64,000 bases of DNA from an uncultured Pelagibacteraceae bacterium (GCA_902633965.1 CACPID010000004.1:1-64000); one strand, 5' to 3'. Shown: positions 39,261 through 48,474, counted from the first letter of the stretch. The notes: generated by a model from the sequence alone, not told the origin. Numbers and translations: made by a program.

Positions 39261-39758
39261 TTAAGAATTAATTTTTTTTAGAAGTTCCTTACTTTCCTCT
39301 AAATTTTTATCAAATAAATTGTCTAACTTGGACTGGTCAACAGAAGTTGAAAGAATTTTTTTTACTGAGTCCACAGCTATTTTTACTGATGTATTTTTAA
39401 TATCTTTTAAAGCTTGATTTTTCATTTGTGAGATTTTTGTTTGTGCTAAGTTTTTTTTGATTTCAGCTGATTTATGAAATTTATCATTCATTTCTAAAAT
39501 TAAATTTTCACTATCCTTTTTAGCTTGTTCTTGAATTTTTTTAGTTTCTATTTTTGCTTGCTCAAGTTTACTTTGAGCATTATTTAATAATACCTTTGAT
39601 TCATTACGAAGTTTTTCACTCTCGTCGATTTCATTCTTAATATCCAAAATCATTTTGCTTAAAGTTTCATTTATTTTATTTGGAACCCTTAAATAAACTA
39701 AAGCTAAAATGAAAATTATAAACGATACTGCTACCCAAAATGTTGCATCAATTGCCAT
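39261..39758 (-). CDS. atpF: ATP synthase F0 subunit b
   Basis: The 165-residue b subunit is the peripheral stalk of the ATP synthase: one membrane helix ('ATFWVAVSFIIFILALVYL', residues 5-23) and a long charged coiled coil with many Glu/Lys. I choose the ATG at 39758 (MAIDATFW), the usual alphaproteobacterial beginning, over an upstream ATG at 39833 that would add 25 residues without homology. It overlaps the b' gene by 11 bases. It is last in the atpI-B-E-F'-F operon. Confidence 0.93.
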   Translation of the reverse strand: MAIDATFWVAVSFIIFILALVYLRVPNKINETLSKMILDIKNEIDESEKLRNESKVLLNNAQSKLEQAKIETKKIQEQAKKDSENLILEMNDKFHKSAEIKKNLAQTKISQMKNQALKDIKNTSVKIAVDSVKKILSTSVDQSKLDNLFDKNLEESKELLKKINS

Positions 39759-40338
39759 AATACTTACCTTTATTTTTCTTATATAGATCATCGACAATGG
39801 CAGATATGCTACTATTGTTAACCTCTTCACCAATTAATTGGCGAATAAGATCAGAGGAGGTTTCGATTGCAATTTTCTGGATTTTTTCTGGAGCTTTATT
39901 TACTAATTCGGCAACTTCAGCCTCAGCTTTTTTAATCTCGATATTTATTTCTTTATCTAATGTTTGCTTTTTTTTTTCTATATCTTCAATTATTTTTTTT
40001 CTTGCGTCATTAAAATAATTTTTGGCTTCATTTTTACTTTTTCTTATTAGCTCATCATAGTTTTTTAATGTATTTTCAGCCTCAGTTTTCTGTTTTTCAG
40101 CAGTCTCAATATTATCAAGTATCTCAGACTTTCTAAGCTCAATATTGTTTCTTATTTTTGGAAGAATAAATTTTGATAGTACTACAAACAAAATTCCAAA
40201 CGAAATGATCAACCAAAAAATTTGAGAAATCCAAAATTCAGGATTTAGCTGAGGCATGCCTCCACTCTCAGCACTTTTAGAAATCTGAATAATAAAAGTG
40301 CTAAACAGTAAATTAAAAAAAATAATTTTTTTTAACAT
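39748..40338 (-). CDS. atpF': ATP synthase F0 subunit b' (second b-type subunit)
   Basis: A 196-residue b-type stalk subunit. An N-terminal signal-like stretch (residues 1-24) is followed by 'PQLNPEFWISQIFWLIISFG' (family marker Q-x-n-P-e-fw-Q-ifWl) and a membrane helix to about 58, then a coiled coil. Alphaproteobacteria and phototrophs use a b/b' heterodimer and this gene precedes atpF, as expected. It starts 4 bases after the atpE stop and overlaps atpF by 11 bases. Confidence 0.92.
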   Translation of the reverse strand: MLKKIIFFNLLFSTFIIQISKSAESGGMPQLNPEFWISQIFWLIISFGILFVVLSKFILPKIRNNIELRKSEILDNIETAEKQKTEAENTLKNYDELIRKSKNEAKNYFNDARKKIIEDIEKKKQTLDKEINIEIKKAEAEVAELVNKAPEKIQKIAIETSSDLIRQLIGEEVNNSSISAIVDDLYKKNKGKYYGN

Positions 40339-40341
40339 TAA

Positions 40342-40569
40342 TTAAAATGCAAATAAAATTATCAACGCAACTACTAATCCAAACAATCCTGTAGCTTCAG
40401 CTAATGCAAAGCCTAAAAGTAAGTTAGGAAATTGCTTTTGAGCTGCGGATGGATTTCTCATAGCGCCTGATAGGTAATTACCAAAAATAATTCCTATACC
40501 TACCCCTGCACCTGCAAGAGCAATAGCTGCCAATCCTGCGCCAATCATTTTTGCTGCTTCTAGTTCCAT
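40342..40569 (-). CDS. atpE: ATP synthase F0 subunit c
   Basis: The 75-residue hairpin protein forms the rotor ring. Two helices are separated by the polar loop 'RNPSAAQKQ', and the ion-binding carboxylate is the Glu in 'GFALAEATGLFG' near residue 58. The glycine-rich 'GAGVGIGIIFG' in helix 1 is normal. The lack of the Gln/Ser pattern of sodium-type rings points to proton coupling. It follows atpB by 14 bases with a good AGGAGG ribosome binding site. Confidence 0.97.
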   Translation of the reverse strand: MELEAAKMIGAGLAAIALAGAGVGIGIIFGNYLSGAMRNPSAAQKQFPNLLLGFALAEATGLFGLVVALIILFAF

Positions 40570-40583
40570 TATTCCTCCTATTG

Positions 40584-41318
40584 TTAATGGTGTAAATTTA
40601 ATGCATCATTTAAATATATGCATGTTAAAATTGCAAAAACATAAGCCTGAAGAAAAGCAACTAATATCTCCAAACCTGTTAAGGCAACCGAAAAACTTAG
40701 TGGAAGCCAACCACCAACTATTCCAAGGCTTATTACGAAACTTCCAAAAACTTTCATCATTGTATGACCAGCCATCATATTTGCAAATAAACGAACCGAT
40801 AAGCTTATAGGCCTGCTAAGATATGATATAATTTCAATAACTACTATTAATGGCAAAAGAACTAAAGGGACTCCACTCGGCACAAATAGTTTTAAATATC
40901 CAAAGCCATGTTTTATAAATCCAATTACAGTGACCCCAATAAAAATTAATGCTGCAAGAAAAAAAGTTACGATTATATGGCTCGTTACAGTAAACGAGTA
41001 GGGCAACATACCAAACATATTACAAAAAAGAACGAACATGAATAAAGAGAATATTAGGTTAAAATATGGTTTTCCTTTATTACCAGCAGTATCACTTATC
41101 ATTTTTGATATAAAACTATAACTAAGCTCTGCAAGAAGTTGAATTTTGCTTGGAACAATATTTTTTTTTGAAGAGCCTAAATTAAAAATTAATAATATGC
41201 TCAAAGCACTTATAATCATGAACAAGCTAGCGTTAGTAAAAGATATATCTATTTGATTGATTTTTATTTCAGGTCCAATTCGATAAACCTCGAATTGTGT
41301 CATTGGGTTTGCTGCCAT
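40584..41318 (-). CDS. atpB: ATP synthase F0 subunit a
   Basis: The 244-residue membrane subunit forms the proton half-channels. The essential Arg is in 'PISLSVRLFANMMAGHTMMKV' (split near residue 175-195) and the C-terminal helix carries 'ALTGLEILVAFLQAYVFAIL' near 215-235, with the conserved Glu and Gln. It lies between atpI (4-base gap) and atpE. The F1 genes are not in the window, as is usual for alphaproteobacteria, where F0 and F1 operons are separate. Confidence 0.97.
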   Translation of the reverse strand: MAANPMTQFEVYRIGPEIKINQIDISFTNASLFMIISALSILLIFNLGSSKKNIVPSKIQLLAELSYSFISKMISDTAGNKGKPYFNLIFSLFMFVLFCNMFGMLPYSFTVTSHIIVTFFLAALIFIGVTVIGFIKHGFGYLKLFVPSGVPLVLLPLIVVIEIISYLSRPISLSVRLFANMMAGHTMMKVFGSFVISLGIVGGWLPLSFSVALTGLEILVAFLQAYVFAILTCIYLNDALNLHH

Positions 41319-41322
41319 AAGT

Positions 41323-41601
41323 TTACTTTATTTGCATGTTTTTTGCAGATTTTATCACGTTCATAATTCCCGCCACAACACCAACAAAAAAAAATATTAA
41401 AATTAACCATGGTTTAGTACCAAACCAATTGTCAAAAATAAACCCAATAATAGTCCCTACTGCTACTGCGGCCACAAATTCGGTGCTCATTTTAAAAGCC
41501 ATCCCTAAAACTGAGGATTTATTTCCAGTATTTTCGTTACTTTTTCTTGATATTTTATTTTTTGCAATTTCAAGGCGAGTTTTAAATTTTTTATCAGACA
41601 T
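41323..41601 (-). CDS. atpI: ATP synthase protein I (AtpI family)
   Basis: A 92-residue protein with two membrane helices (about residues 34-55 and 64-82) separated by 'FGTKPW', the pattern of the AtpI/ATPase-gene-1 family (PF09527-like). AtpI assists c-ring assembly or ion balance. The first 30 residues are basic and polar. It is the first gene of the F0 operon and lies 9 bases after the end of smc, so the operon may be read from the smc side or from a promoter inside smc. Confidence 0.88.
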   Translation of the reverse strand: MSDKKFKTRLEIAKNKISRKSNENTGNKSSVLGMAFKMSTEFVAAVAVGTIIGFIFDNWFGTKPWLILIFFFVGVVAGIMNVIKSAKNMQIK

Positions 41602-41610
41602 TTTTCTTGA

Positions 41611-44184
41611 TCAAGCAACCATGCTCTCTGCTTTTTGAAGATCAACAGCAACTAACTGACTTATTCCTTTTTCAGGCATAGTAACTCCATATAACTTATT
41701 CATCTTTGACATTGTTAATGCATGGTGTGTTACTATTATAAACCGTGTCTGAGTTATTTTTGTTAATTCATCTAATAAATTGCAGAATCTTGTTACATTG
41801 GCATCATCTAGTGGAGCATCAACCTCGTCCAAGACACATATAGGAGAAGGGTTAGATAAAAAAACTGCGAATATCAGAGATAGTGCAGTCAATGCTTGCT
41901 CACCTCCTGATAAAAGTGTTATCGATTGAAGCCTTTTCCCAGGAGGACTAACTAGCATTTCCAAACCTGCATCTAACGGATCATCAGAGTCTACAAGCTC
42001 AAGCTTCGCATTACCTCCGTTAAAAAGTTTTGTGTAAACTTCATTAAATTTTCTATTCACTCTCTCAAATGCCTCAAGAAGTCGTTCTCGACCTTTTTGA
42101 TTAAGTTCATTTATGCTTTCTTTCAGCTTTGTAATTGCTTGAACAAGGTCTTGTCTATCTGTTTCCATTTTTTTAATTTCAGTCTCATATTTTGTTGTTT
42201 CCTCATCTGCTCTTAAATTTACTGATCCAAGTTTTTCCCTTTCCCGTTTTTTTTCATCGAGCATTTCTTCCTGAGAAACGGCATCAGGAAATTCTTCCTC
42301 TTTATCTAAATTAGAATATTCAAGAATATTATTTTCGTTTAAGTTTAGCTCAGTATCTATTCTTTCTAATAAATCATTTCTTCTTTTATTTAGTCCTTCA
42401 ATTGTTGCACCAGAACTTGCTTTTCTTTCTCTTATTTCAATTGAACTTTCTTTAACTTTATCCAATTCCTCCCTGAGATCATTAATTTTTTTATCAATTT
42501 CCTTAATTAAAGTTTCATTCTCATTTTTTTCATTTTCGGATAATCTTAGGTTTTCAGAAATTTGTCCCTTTTTTTCTGCTTGTGATTGGGGTTGTTTTTC
42601 TAGTTCAGAAAATTTAAAATTTAATTTATTTTTTCTCTCTCTCAATTCTTGAACCATTTTTTCCGAATTTTTTAAAAGATTTCTCCAGCTATCAATTTCT
42701 TTATCAATAGTTTTAACTCTTTCACTTCTCTTGATGGACTCTTTTTTAAGATTTTGATTTTTACTATAAATATCTGCGTAAACTTCTTGAAGTTTTTTTA
42801 TTGTTTCGTTTTTTGAGCTTATATCTGATATTTTTTTATGATCGTCATTTTCATTAATAGTTTGTACTAGAAAATTTAAAGTTGTTTTGCATGTTTCAAG
42901 CACAACTAATGCTTCAGAACTATTGTTAGAGTTTAGTAATTGAATAATTTTATCGATATTAGATTTCACCTCATTTATCGTATGAAGATTTTTTTTTAAG
43001 CTTTCAGAGCTAAAATTTTTTAAAAGATTATCAACTTTTTCTTGTTCATTCTTTAGATCGTTTTTGGCAACTTCTAGGTCAGCATTAGATTGCTTTTCAG
43101 TATCATAATATTTTGAGTCAATTTCTATTAATTCTTGCTTTTCCTCTTTTAGTCTTTTCTCGTTTGAATTAGCATCAATAATTATACTTTTTTCTCTATC
43201 TGTATCTTCCTCAATAGTTTTTAGAGAACTTTTTATATTTTCAATTTCTTTTTTAATTCTATCATTCTCATCGTCCAAGCTTTTAAGTTCCAAGTTAAGT
43301 CTTTGAACTTTTGATAAAATCTCATAATTTTTATCTCTTACTGGATTAACTCTATTGGTTTCTTCCTGGATTTTATTTTCTAATTCGTTTATTTTATCAT
43401 TAAACTTTTGTACTTCACCGTCTGCTTCTTCATTGATTTCATTTTCTAGTTTTATTTCATGATCAATATCCTTTAGTCTTAAATAATATAGTCCGGCTTC
43501 AATCTTTTTAATTTCTTCAGATATAGTTTTATATTTTGTGGCCTCCTCAGCTTGCTTTTTAAGATTTAGTAATTGTCTTTCTTGCTGCCTTCTTAGCTCA
43601 TCTGCACGTTTTAAATTATTTTCTGCTGCACCAAGTCTTAATTCTGCTTCATGTCTTCTTACATGCAGACCTGCAATACCTGCTGCCTCCTCTAAAACCG
43701 CTCGTCTATCAGTTGGCTTTGCAGTTACTAAAGCCCCAATTCTGCCTTGGCTAATAATTGAGGGAGAATGCGCTCCTGTGGACAGATCTGCAAAAAACAT
43801 TTGGGCATCTTTTGCTCTTACCTCCTTACCATTAATGTAAAACTTTGATCCCTTATCTTTCTCTATTTTTCTTCTAATTTCTATATTTTCTAAATTTTTA
43901 TATTGTATTGGACCATCTTTATTTTCGTTTGAAATATTAATTGTAACTTCTGCAATATTCTTTGATGGTTTATTAGATGTTCCAGAAAAAATTACGTCTT
44001 CCATTCCTGATCCCCTCATACTTTTTGCTGAGGTTTCACCCATGCACCATCTTAATGACTCAACGATATTAGATTTTCCACATCCGTTTGGTCCCACAAT
44101 TCCAGTTAAACCATCTTCAATAATAAAGGTTGTTTTTTCGGCAAACGATTTAAAACCATTTAATTGAATTTTTTTAAACTCCAT
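41611..44184 (-). CDS. smc: Chromosome segregation protein Smc, short form
   Basis: Smc is the condensin ATPase that organises the chromosome. The head halves are intact: Walker A 'GPNGCGKSN' at residues 31-39, Q-loop region 'SIISQGRIG' near 145, signature 'LLSGGEQALTALSL' at 757-770 and Walker B 'ICVLDEVDAPLDD' at 782-794. The coiled coil runs from ~180 to ~700. The total of 857 residues is well below the usual 1,150-1,200, and no canonical hinge domain is visible: the middle (about 390-445) holds only a short helical stretch. It follows a dsbA-like gene by 7 bases and precedes atpI by 9 bases. Confidence 0.93.
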   Translation of the reverse strand: MEFKKIQLNGFKSFAEKTTFIIEDGLTGIVGPNGCGKSNIVESLRWCMGETSAKSMRGSGMEDVIFSGTSNKPSKNIAEVTINISNENKDGPIQYKNLENIEIRRKIEKDKGSKFYINGKEVRAKDAQMFFADLSTGAHSPSIISQGRIGALVTAKPTDRRAVLEEAAGIAGLHVRRHEAELRLGAAENNLKRADELRRQQERQLLNLKKQAEEATKYKTISEEIKKIEAGLYYLRLKDIDHEIKLENEINEEADGEVQKFNDKINELENKIQEETNRVNPVRDKNYEILSKVQRLNLELKSLDDENDRIKKEIENIKSSLKTIEEDTDREKSIIIDANSNEKRLKEEKQELIEIDSKYYDTEKQSNADLEVAKNDLKNEQEKVDNLLKNFSSESLKKNLHTINEVKSNIDKIIQLLNSNNSSEALVVLETCKTTLNFLVQTINENDDHKKISDISSKNETIKKLQEVYADIYSKNQNLKKESIKRSERVKTIDKEIDSWRNLLKNSEKMVQELRERKNKLNFKFSELEKQPQSQAEKKGQISENLRLSENEKNENETLIKEIDKKINDLREELDKVKESSIEIRERKASSGATIEGLNKRRNDLLERIDTELNLNENNILEYSNLDKEEEFPDAVSQEEMLDEKKREREKLGSVNLRADEETTKYETEIKKMETDRQDLVQAITKLKESINELNQKGRERLLEAFERVNRKFNEVYTKLFNGGNAKLELVDSDDPLDAGLEMLVSPPGKRLQSITLLSGGEQALTALSLIFAVFLSNPSPICVLDEVDAPLDDANVTRFCNLLDELTKITQTRFIIVTHHALTMSKMNKLYGVTMPEKGISQLVAVDLQKAESMVA

Positions 44185-44191
44185 TAAATGC

Positions 44192-44770
44192 TTATATCAT
44201 TTTTTGTAAGTATTTTTTTAAATTTTTAAATGTAAGGCTTTTTTCAAATTTTTTATTATTAATAATAATAGTAGGAGTTGAATTTATTTGAAATTCCTTA
44301 ACTCCCTCGATTCGATCTGAAAGAATATGATCTTCCATTTCTTTATTATTCAAACATTTATCAATATTAATATTAAAATTTTGATCTTTAACTAAATCAC
44401 GTAAATTCTGATTAAACTCACTAAGATCTTTACCTTTAACCCATTTACTTTGATTAGCATATAAGAAATGAAGAATTTCTGAATTTCCATCATTCTTACA
44501 GTGTGCAATCTTTGCTGCATTGAAAGCAGCCATATCAAGTGGAAAATTTCTAAATTCTATTGATGCTAACCCAGTATCAATAAATTCATTTTTTAATTCA
44601 GGGTAGACATCTTTGTGAAAGTTTGCGCAATGACTACAAGTTAGAGATTCGTAAACAATTATTTTTATTTTAGCATTTAAATCACCCTCAACTATTTTTT
44701 TTATTTCAGATGAATTAGCAATAGGTGATAAAAATAATATTATTAAAAGTTTAAAAATAAATTTTTTCAT
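44192..44770 (-). CDS. DsbA-like thioredoxin-fold periplasmic protein
   Basis: The 192-residue protein has a signal peptide (residues 1-20, ending ANS) and a thioredoxin-fold CXXC motif, 'YESLTCSHCANFHKDVYPEL' near residue 40 (CSHC), followed by the 'EFRNFPLDMAAF' region and cis-Pro 'INSTPTIIINNKKF' near 165. It probably catalyses disulfide exchange in the periplasm. It overlaps dciA by 4 bases upstream; the mutY-dciA-dsbA-smc neighbourhood is conserved in alphaproteobacteria. Confidence 0.92.
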   Translation of the reverse strand: MKKFIFKLLIILFLSPIANSSEIKKIVEGDLNAKIKIIVYESLTCSHCANFHKDVYPELKNEFIDTGLASIEFRNFPLDMAAFNAAKIAHCKNDGNSEILHFLYANQSKWVKGKDLSEFNQNLRDLVKDQNFNINIDKCLNNKEMEDHILSDRIEGVKEFQINSTPTIIINNKKFEKSLTFKNLKKYLQKMI

Positions 44771-45249
44771 ATTTTTTTAAAATATTTACTCATCTCTAAT
44801 AAAGAATTTTTAATCTTATCATTTTTAATATTTGATATTTTTTTTGTATACTCACTTTTTGTCACATTGTCGTTATGTTTTATTTTAAATTTATCATTCA
44901 GACCCTCAAATGTAATGAGCTTAATATTTTTAAGAATATTTTGTTCAAAATATTTATTTACCTTTTCGATTATTATTTTTTTGGAATATTCCAAATCTAC
45001 CTCATGTCCTCTTTTAACCATTATTTCTAAAAGACTTCCTCTGAATTTATTTTCACTTTTAAATGATTTTGGATAACAAATTTTAAATAAGTCGTTTCCT
45101 ACAATATGTCTCCAGTTATCTAACAACTCAGAGTATATGCGTCCTTTTTTTTTTAAAATTCCTCTAACTTTTAGTGGCAATGTATCTTTGAAAGATCTTA
45201 ATCCTTGAACGGACCTCGTTCGTTGCTTACTATAAGATTTTAATTTCAT
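44767..45249 (-). CDS. DciA-like protein (DUF721), helicase loader candidate
   Basis: A 160-residue protein of the DUF721/DciA family, in which members assist loading of the replicative helicase DnaB. The conserved region is 'WRHIVGNDLFKICYPKSFK' near residue 46 followed by 'GSLLEIMVKRGHEVDLEYSKKIIIEKVNKYF' (residues ~72-100), typical of the KH-like fold. Its start codon directly abuts the divergent mutY start (CATATG), with no bases between. It overlaps the dsbA-like gene by 4 bases. Confidence 0.82.
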   Translation of the reverse strand: MKLKSYSKQRTRSVQGLRSFKDTLPLKVRGILKKKGRIYSELLDNWRHIVGNDLFKICYPKSFKSENKFRGSLLEIMVKRGHEVDLEYSKKIIIEKVNKYFEQNILKNIKLITFEGLNDKFKIKHNDNVTKSEYTKKISNIKNDKIKNSLLEMSKYFKKI

Positions 45250-46230
45250 ATGAAGAAAGATAGCTTATCAAAAAAAATTCTCTATTGGTACGATAATAAT
45301 AAGAGAAAGTTACCATGGAGAAGCCATCTTTCAAAAAAACAAAAACAATATTTTATAATTGTTAGTGAGTTTATGTTGCAACAAACACAGGTTAAGACTG
45401 TGATTCCTTACTTTAATAATTTTGTAAGATTAATTCCTAATTTAGAAAAACTAGCAAAAGTAAATAACAAAAGGTTAATGAAATGTTGGCAAGGCCTAGG
45501 TTACTATTCAAGAGCCAGAAATCTAAAAAAAACTGCACAAATTATACTTAAGAAGCATAAAGGAGAGATACCTAATAATTTTGAAGATTTAAAAGCCTTG
45601 CCAGGTATTGGTAATTACACTGCTAGCGCAATACTTGCCATTGCTTTTAATGAACCTTACATACCACTAGATGGAAATATAGAAAGAGTTTTGAAAAGAT
45701 ATCTATATTTAAAAAAAGAAAGTGAAATTAAGAAAGAAAATCTGGCGCAAAAAAAATCTATTTTTGGCAAGTCCAATAGATCTAGTGATTATGCACAGGC
45801 TCTTATGGAAATAGGTGCACTTATTTGTAAACCAAGTAATCCTTTATGTAATCAATGCCCTATCCAAAAAAAATGTAAATCTTTTAAAAAACAGGATTTT
45901 GGATTAACAAAGAAAAATAAAAAAAATGTAAACAAATATTTTATTTTAAAAGTTTATAAGAGGGATAAAAAATATCTTCTTATAAAGAATACAAAATTTA
46001 ATTTTTTAAGGAATCTTAATATATTTCCTATGGAGGAGGTTGTTAAACCAAAAAATTTTAATGAAAATCTAAATTTTAAAATTTCGAATATGAACATGAA
46101 TATTAAAATTCAATATAAAAAAAATCATGAGGACTTTCCATCTTCTAATTGGATAGATCAAAAAAAACTTGATAACTATCTGCTGCCAACCTTTACAAAA
46201 AAAATAGTTCAATATTTAGAGAGCAACTAA
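45250..46230 (+). CDS. mutY: A/G-specific adenine DNA glycosylase
   Basis: MutY removes adenine mispaired with 8-oxoguanine. The 326-residue protein has 'WRSHLSKKQKQYFIIVSEFMLQQTQV' pieces near residue 25-50, the helix-hairpin-helix 'LPGIGNYTASAILAIAF' near 117, the catalytic Asp in 'PLDGNIERVLKRY' near 139 and a complete 4Fe-4S set C-X6-C-X2-C-X5-C near 195-213. The C-terminal NUDIX-like domain is short and lysine-rich. Its ATG is back to back with the dciA start and it shares a base with the next gene's start (TAATG). Confidence 0.95.
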   Translation: MKKDSLSKKILYWYDNNKRKLPWRSHLSKKQKQYFIIVSEFMLQQTQVKTVIPYFNNFVRLIPNLEKLAKVNNKRLMKCWQGLGYYSRARNLKKTAQIILKKHKGEIPNNFEDLKALPGIGNYTASAILAIAFNEPYIPLDGNIERVLKRYLYLKKESEIKKENLAQKKSIFGKSNRSSDYAQALMEIGALICKPSNPLCNQCPIQKKCKSFKKQDFGLTKKNKKNVNKYFILKVYKRDKKYLLIKNTKFNFLRNLNIFPMEEVVKPKNFNENLNFKISNMNMNIKIQYKKNHEDFPSSNWIDQKKLDNYLLPTFTKKIVQYLESN

Positions 46231-47372
46231 TGAAAAAAGTTGCAATTATTGGAGCAGGAATTTCAGGATTATTTATTGCAAATCTTTTTAAAAATAATTC
46301 AAATTATGAAATTAAAATTTTTGAAAAAAACAACTTAATTAATTTAGATGAGGGGTATGGAATTCAATTATCAGTCAATAGTGTTAGACTTTTAAATAAA
46401 ATCGATTTTCATAAATTTCAAAATGATAAAAAGTTTAATCCTGATAAAATAATTTTTTATTCAAATAAAAGCCAGGAAAAGTTTTGTGATCTATATATTT
46501 CTGATTTCAATTCACATGATTGTAAATATACAACACTTAAACGATCAGATTTAGTAAGTTTCCTAAAAGATAAAATTCAGGATTTAATAAAAACTAACCA
46601 CAGTATTTCAAAGGTAGACCAACAAAATGAAAAAATTCATTTAACTTTTGAAAATAATGAAACTTTTGAGTGCGATTATTTGATAATTTCAGACGGAGTT
46701 TTTTCAAAGAGTAAAAATCTTATTTCAAATAATAATACTAAACCAAGATATAATAATACTTTAGCTATAAGAGGGATGATCCCTAATTCCTCAAATATTA
46801 TTGATAAAAAAAATATTTCCTTATTCTTTGGTTCTGATTTTCACCACGTTATTTATCCACTAAATCCAGATGGTGATTTAAATTTTATAGCTATTATGAA
46901 ATACAAGCTTTCAGACGAAGAGCTTAAGAATTATTCATTATTTAATGATAACGCTTTTATAAAAAAAGTTTTAAAAAATATACCTCAAGAAAGTAAGAAA
47001 TTTTTTGATGAAATTAAACAACTAAAAATATTTCCAGTATTCGTAACCGATCATTTTTTTGAAATTAAGAAAAATAACATTTACTCAATTGGAGATGCTT
47101 TTTTTGCTTTTCCCCCATCATTTGCACAAGGTGCTTCTCAATCGATAGAGGGAGCTCATGAATTATTTAAAAAAATAGATAGCAATACAGAAAATAGTTT
47201 TTTTGAGGAGAGAGTAAAAAAAATAAAAATGGTGAATAAAAGATCAAAAATCAACCAATTTATATTTCATTTATCTAACCCTTTAACAATTTTTTTAAGA
47301 AATATTTTTTTAAAAAAATTAGTTAAAAATAAAAAGTTTTTAGAAAACTATCTTGGTAAAATTTACAGATAA
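46230..47372 (+). CDS. FAD-dependent monooxygenase-like oxidoreductase
   Basis: A 380-residue flavoprotein of the aromatic hydroxylase group. 'VAIIGAGISGLFIANLFKN' at the N terminus is the FAD-binding fold, 'YLIISDGVFSKSK' near residue 150 is the second (DG) motif and 'YSIGDAFFAFPPSFAQGASQSIEGAHEL' (around 288-315) is the third (GD) motif. Relatives include UbiH-type ubiquinone hydroxylases and hydroxybenzoate hydroxylases; the substrate here cannot be fixed. It is cotranscribed with mutY and converges on ccrM with a 9-base gap. Confidence 0.85.
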   Translation: MKKVAIIGAGISGLFIANLFKNNSNYEIKIFEKNNLINLDEGYGIQLSVNSVRLLNKIDFHKFQNDKKFNPDKIIFYSNKSQEKFCDLYISDFNSHDCKYTTLKRSDLVSFLKDKIQDLIKTNHSISKVDQQNEKIHLTFENNETFECDYLIISDGVFSKSKNLISNNNTKPRYNNTLAIRGMIPNSSNIIDKKNISLFFGSDFHHVIYPLNPDGDLNFIAIMKYKLSDEELKNYSLFNDNAFIKKVLKNIPQESKKFFDEIKQLKIFPVFVTDHFFEIKKNNIYSIGDAFFAFPPSFAQGASQSIEGAHELFKKIDSNTENSFFEERVKKIKMVNKRSKINQFIFHLSNPLTIFLRNIFLKKLVKNKKFLENYLGKIYR

Positions 47373-47381
47373 ATTTTGAAA

Positions 47382-48458
47382 TTAAATTTTGTTTTTTAAA
47401 AATCGATCTCTTAAATTATCAATAGGAAAAATGGATCCGTCTCTATTGTAGTGCCAAAATGTCCAACCATTACAACTTTCAGCACCTAAAATTGTTGCTG
47501 CTACTTTATGGATTGATCCCTCAGTTTGAGCATGTTTTATACTACCATCGACCATGATTTTTGCGCTAATTTTCTTTTTATTATCAAAAATAGTAGTTCC
47601 CGGTTTAATTATTCCCAATTCAACTAACGAGCCAAAAGGTATTCTCGGTTTAGATCTATTATTTTGGAGTGTATCTAAATAATCATCTTCAATAGGTTTT
47701 GTTTCACTTAATCTTTGTTCTGCAGCCTTGCAGTAATTTTTATCTTTTTCTATGCCAAAATAATTCCTTCCTAATTTTTTTGAAACTGCAGCTGTTGTTC
47801 CAGATCCTAAAAAAGGATCTAAGATATAATCGCTTTTATTTGAGGTTGCTAATAAAATTCTATGTAATAAAGCTTCAGGTTTTTGTGTTGAGTGTATTTT
47901 CTTTCCATTTTTTTTTAGTCTTTCAGTACCACTACAAATGGGTAAATCCCAATTAGATCTCATTTGAATATCATCGTTTAAGCATTTTAAAGACTGATAA
48001 TTAAAAGTATATTTTGATTTTTCAGATTTTGAAGCCCAAATCAAAGTTTCATGCGCATTGGTAAAACGTGTGCCTCTAAAGTTTGGCATTGGATTTTTTT
48101 TATTCCATATAACATCATTTAAAATCCAAAAACCTAGGTTTTGAATTACTGTACCAACTCTGAATATATTATGGTAACTTCCAATCACCCAAATTGCTCC
48201 ATTTTTTTTTAAAACTCTTTTACACTCACTAAGCCAAGTATAAGTAAAATCATCGTATGTTTTGAAACTTTCAAATTGATCCCATTTATCGTTTACAGCA
48301 TTTACTTTTGATCTATCTGGTCTAATTAAATTATTTCGTAATTGTAAATTGTAAGGTGGATCCGCAAAAATTAAATCAAAACTTTCGCTTGGAATTTTTT
48401 TTAGTTCTTTAATACTGTTTCCATTAACAATTTTATTTTTTAATTTATTATCGATCAT
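47382..48458 (-). CDS. ccrM: CcrM-type adenine DNA methyltransferase (GANTC)
   Basis: The 358-residue enzyme is a solitary beta-class N6-adenine methyltransferase: DPPY comes first ('LIFADPPYNLQLRN', near residue 31) and the SAM-binding 'ILDPFLGSGTTAAVSKKLGR' region follows near 213. The C-terminal domain 'AKIMVDGSIKHAQTEGSIHKVAA' plus 'ESCNGWTFWHY' (near 300-340) is the alphaproteobacterial CcrM DNA-recognition extension, so GANTC specificity is expected. In Caulobacter CcrM times replication-linked gene expression. The upstream 77 bases hold several GANTC sites and a perfect inverted repeat. No restriction partner is near. Confidence 0.94.
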   Translation of the reverse strand: MIDNKLKNKIVNGNSIKELKKIPSESFDLIFADPPYNLQLRNNLIRPDRSKVNAVNDKWDQFESFKTYDDFTYTWLSECKRVLKKNGAIWVIGSYHNIFRVGTVIQNLGFWILNDVIWNKKNPMPNFRGTRFTNAHETLIWASKSEKSKYTFNYQSLKCLNDDIQMRSNWDLPICSGTERLKKNGKKIHSTQKPEALLHRILLATSNKSDYILDPFLGSGTTAAVSKKLGRNYFGIEKDKNYCKAAEQRLSETKPIEDDYLDTLQNNRSKPRIPFGSLVELGIIKPGTTIFDNKKKISAKIMVDGSIKHAQTEGSIHKVAATILGAESCNGWTFWHYNRDGSIFPIDNLRDRFLKNKI

Positions 48459-48474
48459 TTTTAAAAACTTATTA

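Noticed and set aside
39759-39833. Extended N terminus of atpF from ATG 39833
   Set aside because: The extra 25 residues lie inside the b' gene and do not resemble b subunits; MAIDATFW at 39758 is the expected beginning.
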